Shown here in pieces: positions 30,400 to 38,567 of a stretch of DNA of 64,000 bases. The notes under the pieces are model-generated. The model searched no databases, had not been told where the DNA came from, and worked only from the letters and a program-made list of their open reading frames with translations. Both the position numbers and the translations under genes were made by a program. Each line of letters begins with the position of its first letter. Position 1 is the first letter of the stretch. The DNA comes from an uncultured SAR86 cluster bacterium (GTDB lineage Bacteria > Pseudomonadota > Gammaproteobacteria > Magnimaribacterales > AG-339-G14), in NCBI GenBank assembly GCA_902523885.1, contig CABZAV010000002.1, positions 192,923 to 256,922 of the forward strand, read 5' to 3'.

Positions 30400-32268
30400 A
30401 TGAAAACTTTCGATAAGCTTCCCGAGAATGAGCCATCTACTCCTTTATTAGATTCTTTGAAAAAATTAGACGCTTTAAAAAATCTTTCTTCATCTGACCT
30501 TTCGTTACTCGCAGATGAAATAAGAGAATTTCTTTTATATTCAACAAAACATTCAGGGGGTCATTTTGGCGCTGGCCTGGGTGTGGTGGAACTAACGGTA
30601 GCTTTGCATTACGTTTTTAATACTCCCGAGGATAAAATAGTTTGGGACGTAGGACACCAAGCCTATCCGCATAAAATCCTTACAGGGCGAAAGGAGAAAA
30701 TGCTCTCTATGAGACAAAAAAATGGTTTACATCCTTTTCCTTCCAGAGACGAAAGTGAATTTGATGCTTTTGGAGTTGGTCACTCTAGCACCTCCATTGG
30801 AGCTGCTTTGGGAATGAGTGTTGCTAACTCAAAGAATAAACACATTTCAGTGATTGGAGATGGAGCTATTACGGCTGGCATGGCTTATGAGGCGATGGCT
30901 CATGCTGGATCTATAGAGAAAGATTTATTAGTTATTCTCAATGATAATAATATGTCAATTTCGAATAACACCGGTGGAATGTCTAATTATCTTGCAAAAA
31001 TTTGGTCAAGTAAGTGGTATATACAAGTTAGAGAAGGAGGTAAATCTGTCTTAAGATTGATTCCGTCTGCCAAGAGATTTGCCAAAAAAACTGAAACTCA
31101 CATCAAAGGTTTTTTGTCTCCTGGTGCCCTTTTTGAAGAATTGGGATTCCAATATATAGGTCCAATGGACGGACATAACTTAAAAGATTTGGTAAGAACT
31201 TTAAAAAATATCAATGATCTTTCGGGTCCTGTTTTTTTACATTTAGTAACACAAAAAGGAAAAGGATATATTCCTGCTGAAAAGGATCCAATCAAATTTC
31301 ATGCCTTGTCAAAGATCGAGTCCTCTTCAGGAAAAAATAAAGGGCCAAAGTATCAAGAGGTATTTGGAGAATGGTTGTGTGAAAAAGCTGAATCTGGTGA
31401 TGAGAATTTAGTTGCAATAACTCCTGCTATGTCTGAAGGTTCTGGGATGACAGAATTTGCTCAAAAGTTTCCCAATCAGTTTTTCGATGTTGCTATTGCA
31501 GAACAGCACAGCATGACTTTTGCTGCCGGTTTGGCCTGTGAGGGCAAAAAGCCAGTTCTAGCTATTTACTCTACTTTTTTACAACGAGCTTACGATCAAC
31601 TAATACATGATGTAGCGATTCAAAACTTGGATATTCTTTTGGCAATTGATAGGGCTGGATTTGTAGGAGAAGATGGCGCAACTCATGCAGGAATTTTTGA
31701 TTTAACTTATCTTAGATGTATTCCTAATCTAACCGTTATGGTGCCAGCTAATGAAAATGAATGTTGGCAAATGTTAGAGTTTGGTTATTCTTTGAACAGT
31801 CCGGTGGCAGTAAGATACCCAAGAGGAAATGCACCTGGCGAAAATGTTGAAAAAAACATTAATACCATTGAATTTGGGAAAGCAAATATCCTTCAGTTAA
31901 AAGAGTCTTCAAAAGTCGCTATTCTGTCTTTTGGATGTATGTTAGATATTTCTGAAAAGGTTGCTAAGGAAATTAATGCGACTTTAGTGGATATGAGATT
32001 TGTTAAGCCATTAGATGAAAGTCTTCTTATGAAGTTAAGTCTTTCTCATGATTTATTTGTTACTGTAGAAGAAAATGTTGTTGCAGGAGGGGCAGGTTCA
32101 GCTGTAAATGAGTTCGTTAATGCAAGTTCTTTATCAGTAAAATTAATGAATTTTGGTATTCCCGATGAATTTCCAGTTGTTGGGTCTCCTGAAGATCAAA
32201 AGGAAGCTGCTCAATTAACCAAAGAAAACTTGTTGGCTAAAATAGAATCAAAATTAGCCAAATTGTAA
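30400..32268 (+). CDS. dxs: 1-deoxy-D-xylulose-5-phosphate synthase
   Basis: SGGHFGAGLGVVELTVALHYVFNTPEDKIVWDVGHQAYPHKILTGR; GDGAITAGMAYEAMAHAG; AEQHSMTFAAGLA. Confidence 0.97.
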   Translation: MKTFDKLPENEPSTPLLDSLKKLDALKNLSSSDLSLLADEIREFLLYSTKHSGGHFGAGLGVVELTVALHYVFNTPEDKIVWDVGHQAYPHKILTGRKEKMLSMRQKNGLHPFPSRDESEFDAFGVGHSSTSIGAALGMSVANSKNKHISVIGDGAITAGMAYEAMAHAGSIEKDLLVILNDNNMSISNNTGGMSNYLAKIWSSKWYIQVREGGKSVLRLIPSAKRFAKKTETHIKGFLSPGALFEELGFQYIGPMDGHNLKDLVRTLKNINDLSGPVFLHLVTQKGKGYIPAEKDPIKFHALSKIESSSGKNKGPKYQEVFGEWLCEKAESGDENLVAITPAMSEGSGMTEFAQKFPNQFFDVAIAEQHSMTFAAGLACEGKKPVLAIYSTFLQRAYDQLIHDVAIQNLDILLAIDRAGFVGEDGATHAGIFDLTYLRCIPNLTVMVPANENECWQMLEFGYSLNSPVAVRYPRGNAPGENVEKNINTIEFGKANILQLKESSKVAILSFGCMLDISEKVAKEINATLVDMRFVKPLDESLLMKLSLSHDLFVTVEENVVAGGAGSAVNEFVNASSLSVKLMNFGIPDEFPVVGSPEDQKEAAQLTKENLLAKIESKLAKL

Positions 32269-32737
32269 TTGCCGCATAAAGACCTGCAACTAAGTCGTCT
32301 AAAACTACACCTAAATAATTTTTAATCTTTTCATCTATGAGACCTATGGGATAAGGTTTCCAAATATCAAAAATTCTAAATAGTAAAAAAGCCAAAACGG
32401 AATAAGTTAAAAATTCTTGCATCATAACTATTCCACTCACCGGAATAAAAGCTATCCACACACCCGCCAATTCGTCTATGACAATAGCTTTTTGATCTTT
32501 TTCATTATCGCCAAGCATCTTTGTTGCAAAATAACATGCCATAATGGCAGAAAGAATGATTACTAGTAATAAAAGATAAAAAAATTGCGCATTTATTGAT
32601 AAGTAAATATTTGTATAAAAAAACAAAATTAAGCCGAAAAGAGAGCCCCAAGTGCCTGGCGCAATTGGCAACAGCCCAACGCCAAATAAAGTCGCAAATA
32701 TGTGACTGGGTTTTAATAAATTTGGAAACTTATTCAT
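32237..32737 (-). CDS. pgpA: Phosphatidylglycerophosphatase A
   Basis: GVGLLPIAPGTWGSLFGL, VIDELAGVWIAF, FRIFDIWKPYPIGLIDEKIKN..GVVLDDLVAGLYA. Confidence 0.95.
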   Translation of the reverse strand: MNKFPNLLKPSHIFATLFGVGLLPIAPGTWGSLFGLILFFYTNIYLSINAQFFYLLLLVIILSAIMACYFATKMLGDNEKDQKAIVIDELAGVWIAFIPVSGIVMMQEFLTYSVLAFLLFRIFDIWKPYPIGLIDEKIKNYLGVVLDDLVAGLYAAITIWLILILF

Positions 32738-33677
32738 TGAAATGATTATAACCAGCTTTTTTTATGTTTATTTTTTTTCCTTTTGAAAAGACGGAAATGC
32801 CCTTACCCTTAATAAGTTTGCCTATATTGGTAATTTTTACTTTATGTTTCTTTGAAATTTCGGTCAATTTCTTTAACTTTGAGGAACCAATAGTGAAGCA
32901 AAGCTGATAATCATCTCCCCAGGTTATTGCTGTAATAGCATTTCCAATCAAAGGCATATTGTCTAGATTAATTTCTGCTTTTAAATTGCTCTGTTCACAA
33001 ATATGATTCAAATCTGCCATCAGTCCGTCAGAAATATCTATGCAGCTGTTGGCTATTCTGGATAGATCTTGGCTAAATAAAAAATCAATTTCAGGCTTTA
33101 AAAATCTTTTGAGACAAATTTTTTCTTCCGACTTTAGACTTTGTTTTTTTTGTTTCAGCAGATTAAGACCAATTGAGGCCTCTCCTAAATTACCTGTGAC
33201 AAAGATTAAATCTTTTTCCTTACCTCCATTTCTTCTCATGAAGTATTTTTTATCAATTTCTCCACAAGCTCCAATTGAAACAGAAATTTCCCTTCCCAAA
33301 GTCAAATCACCACCAATGATTGGTACTTTATAATTATCGGAAAATTCTTTGATGCCTTTTGCAAAATCTTCTATCCATTTTTTTTCTTTATCATTGACAG
33401 TTAAAGCAATTGAAAGCCATTTCAATTTTCCTCCGCATGCAGCAATATCACTCGCTGCGACTGCACATGCTCTGTAGGCAATTAATTTAGCTGCCAAGTC
33501 TTTTGGAAAATGAACGTTTGCTACCGAGGTATCGGTTGAAAAAATTAATTCTTTTTTTGTTTTGAACAGACCAGCGTCATCACCTGGTCCTATAAACAAA
33601 TTTGAGGAATCAAAATATTGATTCCCCAAATTTTTAAATACTTTTTTGAGTATTGAAAACTCATCCGAATCTTTCAT
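32730..33677 (-). CDS. thiL: Thiamine-monophosphate kinase
   Basis: GPGDDAGLF, FSTDTSVANVHFP, GGDLTLGREISVSIGACGE, DISDGLMADLNHI. Confidence 0.94.
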   Translation of the reverse strand: MKDSDEFSILKKVFKNLGNQYFDSSNLFIGPGDDAGLFKTKKELIFSTDTSVANVHFPKDLAAKLIAYRACAVAASDIAACGGKLKWLSIALTVNDKEKKWIEDFAKGIKEFSDNYKVPIIGGDLTLGREISVSIGACGEIDKKYFMRRNGGKEKDLIFVTGNLGEASIGLNLLKQKKQSLKSEEKICLKRFLKPEIDFLFSQDLSRIANSCIDISDGLMADLNHICEQSNLKAEINLDNMPLIGNAITAITWGDDYQLCFTIGSSKLKKLTEISKKHKVKITNIGKLIKGKGISVFSKGKKINIKKAGYNHFNE

Positions 33678-33699
33678 AAAAGATACGGAATAAGTTTAA

Positions 33700-34893
33700 T
33701 TAGGCTTTGTAAGCTTCAAAAAGACCAGTTGCACCCATACCACCACCAACACACATAGTGACGATGCCGTATTTGCCGTCTCTTCGATTTAACTCTCTGG
33801 CTAAGTGTCCTACTTGTCTAGAGCCGGTCATGCCAAACGGATGGCCAATTGAGATTGAACCACCATTCACATTTAGTTTGTCGCTGGGCAATTTGAGCTG
33901 ATCTCTAATGTAGACAACCTGAGAAGCGAAAGCTTCATTCAATTCCCATAAATCAATATCTTCGATTGATAAGCCTGCTGATTTTAACAGCTTAGGAATA
34001 GAATAAACTGGACCAATGCCCATTTCATCTGGCTGGCAACCTACAACGGTAAAACCTCTGAAGTAAAGTTTTGGGGTAAGTCCAAGTTCTTTCGCTTTAT
34101 CTTCACTCATGACCAAAGTAACAGATGCCCCGTCTGAGAGTTGAGAGGAGTTTCCAGCGGTCACAGATCCATCTTCAGGATCAAAAACTGGTTTCAGCGA
34201 CTGAAGACCTTCAATTGTAGTTTCAGGACGATTGCAGTCGTCTTTATCGACTGTCACTTCGACGTCTTTTTCTTCACCAGATTCTTTATTAACCAACTTC
34301 ATTACTGTATCCATAGGAACAATTTCATCAGAATATAGACCTGCTTCTTGTGCAGCAGCTGTTCTAAGTTGGCTTGAAAGTGCATATTCGTCTTGTGCCT
34401 CTCTTGTAACGTTGTAACGCTTAGCCACGCATTCAGCTGTTTGGCCCATGGCATGATAAATACCAGGCACATCTGCAGCTAATTTATCATTCACATACAT
34501 ATGCATGTTGGTATTGCCTTGCGTGGTGCTTATTGACTCTACACCGCCAGCGATAATGCAATCCGAAAATCCACTTTGCACTTGGGTAGCTGCCATGGCA
34601 ACGGTTTGTAATCCTGAAGAACAGTAACGATTTACTGTGGTACCACCTACTTCGATCGGAAGGTTTGATAATACTGCTGCGTTCCTTGCAATGTTGTGAC
34701 CTTGTGCTCCTTCTGGTGCACCACAACCTAAAATCATATCTTCTACCAATGCTGGGTTTAAGCCAGGATTTCTCTCTAACAAAGCGTTTACTAAATGTGC
34801 GGTCATATCATCCGCACGTGTTTGATTGAAACCTCCCCTAAAAGATTTAGCTAATCCAGTTCGGACGCTATCTACTATTACTGCTGTTTTCAT
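33700..34893 (-). CDS. Acetyl-CoA C-acyltransferase (thiolase)
   Basis: TVNRYCSSGLQTVAMAATQVQSG (active Cys), WELNEAFASQVVYI, NVNGGSISIGHPFGMTGSR, CVGGGMGATGLFE. Confidence 0.94.
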   Translation of the reverse strand: MKTAVIVDSVRTGLAKSFRGGFNQTRADDMTAHLVNALLERNPGLNPALVEDMILGCGAPEGAQGHNIARNAAVLSNLPIEVGGTTVNRYCSSGLQTVAMAATQVQSGFSDCIIAGGVESISTTQGNTNMHMYVNDKLAADVPGIYHAMGQTAECVAKRYNVTREAQDEYALSSQLRTAAAQEAGLYSDEIVPMDTVMKLVNKESGEEKDVEVTVDKDDCNRPETTIEGLQSLKPVFDPEDGSVTAGNSSQLSDGASVTLVMSEDKAKELGLTPKLYFRGFTVVGCQPDEMGIGPVYSIPKLLKSAGLSIEDIDLWELNEAFASQVVYIRDQLKLPSDKLNVNGGSISIGHPFGMTGSRQVGHLARELNRRDGKYGIVTMCVGGGMGATGLFEAYKA

Positions 34894-34911
34894 TCTTTCT
34901 CCTTATGAAAT

Positions 34912-34942
34912 GTTTAAATTTTTTAAACGAAAATTGATTATA
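34912..34942 (-). promoter_or_regulatory. Putative thiolase promoter (-10 TATAAT) followed by a GTTTAAA-ttt-TTTAAAC palindrome
   Basis: Minus-strand TATAAT at 34942-34937; perfect 7-bp inverted repeat at 34912-34928 where the transcript would start. Confidence 0.45.
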
Positions 34943-34974
34943 AAGAATTTATATTCCATTATCTAATCAATATT

Positions 34975-35008
34975 AAAAAAAAAGCCCTGACAAAGCAGGG
35001 CTTTTTTT
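34975..35008 (-). terminator. Rho-independent terminator after the first TonB-dependent receptor gene
   Basis: AAAGCCCTG-acaaag-CAGGGCTTT stem with flanking A/T runs, directly after the stop codon at 35022. Confidence 0.9.
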
Positions 35009-35021
35009 AAACCTGTATGGA

Positions 35022-38000
35022 TTAGAAATCCATAGTAAGTTCAATACCAACCGTTCTTGGATCACGGTACTGCCAAGATTGGAAGTTACCAGTTACATCC
35101 GTTGAGTTGTACTTAGTGGTTATATTGTCTTCATCGGTCACATTTCTAGCATAGGCTTTTAGAGTCCAATCACCTTGTGCAGGGATAACTAAAAGTCCTA
35201 CGTTAAACTCATCCCATGATGGAATGACATCGGAAATTTCAGCATTGTACTCAGTTGAAAACGACTCGTCTTGGAAATAGTAAGACGCAGTCGGGATCAA
35301 AGTATACCCATTGGCCATATTAAAAGTATAAGAAGCACTTATGTTTCCTGAAAACTCAGGACTTTGTGGCAATGAGTTACCTTTGAGTGGGACAGGTGCC
35401 CCCGTAATTGTAGCTATGTCGTAAAAGGTACCAGTACAATCTGATTGCTTGGAATAACAGTTACGGTCACCATAACTAGGTAATCCACCTGCAGCAGTTC
35501 CCAAATTACCCAACCACTCCGCGAGAGATATATCGTTATTACCACCAAGTGCAGTTGGAGCTTTATCAGTCAACGATTGTTTTGCCACAACAAAGTTGTT
35601 ACCAACACAAGCCGTTGACTCATATAAAATCGCCGTACATTTGATCTCGTGATGAGTAGCAGAAATATCATTAGTTGTGCCAATACCTAATTTGTTGAAT
35701 GGGTTGATTCTAGTATCGTCAGAAGTAATTTCTGTATCCAGTAAAGACAACATGAAATCAATTCTCAAGTTGCTATCCCACTCTGGCAAATACGTCATCT
35801 CTAACTCTGCTCCGAAGATTTCAGCATCGGAGTTGAAGTTATAAGTAGTCGCAGCAACAACCGAAGCGATTTGCAAATCTGTATAGTCAGTAGTGAAAAC
35901 GTTTGCATTCACTCTTAATTGACCATCCAACAAGTCGGTTTTTACACCGAGCTCAAAAGTATCTGCAACTTCCTTCTTTGTATTGGCTGGAATGTCGACA
36001 CATCCGTCTTCTTTAGTAGTTGCTGACCAAGAAACTCCTCCAGTACTACCAGCAGAACATGGCTTGTAAACTCTTGGGTTAGCCGGTGGGTTCACACCCG
36101 CTGGTTTAACACCTCGAGCAAATGATGCATACATCATTGAGTTGTCGTCATACTGCCAGTCAAAGACTATTCGACCAGAAGTTGTTTCATAATCAAATTC
36201 GTTTGCTTGATAAGCTGGCCAACCAGGTATCTTATATGTTTCATCTTGGTTGTATAAAGACGGAACAGCTTCAGATACTGCGCCCATGAAGGCTGCTAGA
36301 TTAGCAAAATATGTTAGTGCCGCCGCACTAGATGTTGCGCTAGCTCCTTGTGCTACTGCCGTTCCATAAGCGATCTTAGCAGCCCTGAAAGTAGCTGATG
36401 CAGTATTAATTGCAGCTGCAGCACCGTCGTGTTGCGCTATGATTTCATCAGCATTTTGTGAACAAGTATCATCCGTTCTAGATAAGTGATCGGGTGCAGC
36501 TCCGCTTTGGAACGCAGTTAACAAAGTACCAGTCATACCTTCAACACAACTTGCCCATAAGGTCGCATGGACTAATTTTACTCCGCCGTTTGTTGGCCAG
36601 CCTAATCCACCTTGAGCAACGGGGGTTCGACCAACTGTGTTTATTCCAGCTGCACTGATACCATTTATATTGGTACCCATGTAATAAGTTGTTCTGAAAC
36701 CGTTACTAGTTTTTGTTTCATCAGCATATCTACCACCAATGGTAAGTTTCATGTCGTCGTTAATTTGATAGTAATACTCACCGAAAATACCCTCAGCCTC
36801 TAAAAGATAATTATTCAAAGTCCCAAAGTTAGATGGGTAGTAATAAAGCAATGAAGATAACTGCGCTAATGGTGAACTAACCGTTAAATATCTATTGGTT
36901 TGATAAACTTCATAACTGTTGATACCAAGTAGGAAGTTGTGAGGTCCATCAAAGTCGGAAGCAAATTTTACTTCGTAGTAATCATCAGATCCATTACCAG
37001 TAGAACCATCTATAAACGTTCCTCTGTTCACAGTTGCAATCGTGTATTTAGTAGACAAAGCATCGCCATTAGCTAGCACACCGGCAATTTCTTCAGCTCT
37101 GGTAGGTCCAGTTATTCCACAAAAATCCCCAGCACAACCATCAAGAAGCTTTACATTAGCATTAGGATTTCTAGCGTAGGTAAAGTTAGGAGAACTACCA
37201 GACCTTGTAGCAATCGCTGGGTTTACAGCCATGTCCGTGTCCGAACGATTGTAGTATTCGTAATCTAGACCAGTGTAGTTGAAAGAAATCGTACCTGCGT
37301 CGAGTTGGTGTTCAATATTAAATTGAATAGTCTCATTATCAGCCGTCCATCTAGGGGCAAAGTCAGCGTGAGTTTGTCGAGTTCCCATGTTTTCAGGTCT
37401 AATCTCGTTACCTTCTAATAAATTAAATGCTTTATAAGCTGCGGTTCCTTGTCCTGGAGGAGCTGTGCCTAAATAATTCGCAGCAATAATTCCATCATAA
37501 ACACCGCCGGGGTTAGCAAGTTCAGACACTTGGCCTCCGAGCACACAACCTCTATTAGGAGTCGGACTTTCTTCACATACGTATCGACCCTTCAGAGCCC
37601 TAGAACTTTCCTCATTATAATTTTCAAACATTAGATTAATCGAAGTTCGATCGGTCGGATTAAAAGCTAAAGAAAAACGTCCAGCAGTTTGATCTCGTCC
37701 ATCGTAATCGGTATCAGGGAGAAATAAGTTGTCAATGAAACCGTCTCTTTGTAGATCATAACCAGCAAAACGAACAGCTAAGTTGTCGGTAATTGGCACG
37801 TTAACCATAGCTTCAATTTTTTGGGTATTGTAATTACCAGCGGTAATTTTGGTGCTACCATAAATTTCATCAAAATCTGGCTTATTGGTCACAACGTTTA
37901 TCGCACCAGCTGTAGCTCCTCGTCCAAATAGTGTTCCTTGCGGTCCCCTTAAGACCTCAACACGAGCAACGTCAAATTGTTCTAACCCTACCGCAGATGT

Positions 38001-38342
38001 TCCTACTGCCGCTTCGTTTACGTGATAACTTACTGATTGGTCAAAGGAAATTCCTGTGGAAAGTCTTCCAACTCCTCGTAAGTTAATTGAAGCAGCTCCG
38101 AAGTTAGTTTGCCCATAATTCAGACCAGGTACATTTAATTGTAGATCTGAAAAAGTTATGACTTGTTTGGTTGCAAGATCATCGCTGGATAACGCGGTTA
38201 CCGCGATTGGTACATCTTGAAGACTTTGTTCGGTACGTTGCGCCGTAACGATCACTTCTTCAAGTGAAGCTTGTGCGAATGCCGGTACTTGAAATCCAAG
38301 TGCCACAGCTACTGCCAAGCAATATTTTATAAATCGATTCAT
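35022..38342 (-). CDS. TonB-dependent receptor 1
   Basis: Signal peptide MNRFIKYCLAVAVALGFQVPAFAQA, plug motif LEEVIVTAQRTEQSLQDVPIAVTAL, VEVLRGPQGTLFGRGATAGAINVVT, C-terminal beta-strand ending in F. ATG at 38342 preceded by GGAGGAG; the ORF-track start at 38384 is too far upstream. Confidence 0.95.
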   Translation of the reverse strand: MNRFIKYCLAVAVALGFQVPAFAQASLEEVIVTAQRTEQSLQDVPIAVTALSSDDLATKQVITFSDLQLNVPGLNYGQTNFGAASINLRGVGRLSTGISFDQSVSYHVNEAAVGTSAVGLEQFDVARVEVLRGPQGTLFGRGATAGAINVVTNKPDFDEIYGSTKITAGNYNTQKIEAMVNVPITDNLAVRFAGYDLQRDGFIDNLFLPDTDYDGRDQTAGRFSLAFNPTDRTSINLMFENYNEESSRALKGRYVCEESPTPNRGCVLGGQVSELANPGGVYDGIIAANYLGTAPPGQGTAAYKAFNLLEGNEIRPENMGTRQTHADFAPRWTADNETIQFNIEHQLDAGTISFNYTGLDYEYYNRSDTDMAVNPAIATRSGSSPNFTYARNPNANVKLLDGCAGDFCGITGPTRAEEIAGVLANGDALSTKYTIATVNRGTFIDGSTGNGSDDYYEVKFASDFDGPHNFLLGINSYEVYQTNRYLTVSSPLAQLSSLLYYYPSNFGTLNNYLLEAEGIFGEYYYQINDDMKLTIGGRYADETKTSNGFRTTYYMGTNINGISAAGINTVGRTPVAQGGLGWPTNGGVKLVHATLWASCVEGMTGTLLTAFQSGAAPDHLSRTDDTCSQNADEIIAQHDGAAAAINTASATFRAAKIAYGTAVAQGASATSSAAALTYFANLAAFMGAVSEAVPSLYNQDETYKIPGWPAYQANEFDYETTSGRIVFDWQYDDNSMMYASFARGVKPAGVNPPANPRVYKPCSAGSTGGVSWSATTKEDGCVDIPANTKKEVADTFELGVKTDLLDGQLRVNANVFTTDYTDLQIASVVAATTYNFNSDAEIFGAELEMTYLPEWDSNLRIDFMLSLLDTEITSDDTRINPFNKLGIGTTNDISATHHEIKCTAILYESTACVGNNFVVAKQSLTDKAPTALGGNNDISLAEWLGNLGTAAGGLPSYGDRNCYSKQSDCTGTFYDIATITGAPVPLKGNSLPQSPEFSGNISASYTFNMANGYTLIPTASYYFQDESFSTEYNAEISDVIPSWDEFNVGLLVIPAQGDWTLKAYARNVTDEDNITTKYNSTDVTGNFQSWQYRDPRTVGIELTMDF

Positions 38343-38463
38343 TGACTCCTCCCAATTTGAGTACAAATGTAATTCAAGAAACAAACTTTCTGTTTCTCAA
38401 TCCATTGACTCTTGAAAGGCTGAAGCGTCTTGCTTCTAGTCTATATGTCTCCCCTTATTTTCG

Positions 38464-38492
38464 ATAATACCCTAGCTATTTTATTAAGACAA
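38464..38492 (-). promoter_or_regulatory. Putative sigma70-type promoter of TonB receptor 1
   Basis: Minus strand TTGTCT - 17 nt - TATTAT, about 120 nt upstream of the ATG. Confidence 0.55.
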
Positions 38493-38518
38493 GCTTTCGT
38501 ATATAAAAAAATAAAGAA

Positions 38519-38546
38519 AAAAAGCCCTGCAAATGCAGGGCTTTTT
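38519..38546 (-). terminator. Rho-independent terminator after the second TonB-dependent receptor gene
   Basis: AAAGCCCTGC-aaat-GCAGGGCTTT stem with flanking A/T runs, just downstream of the stop at 38568. Confidence 0.9.
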
Positions 38547-38567
38547 AGGGTTTAAATTTTTAGAAAA

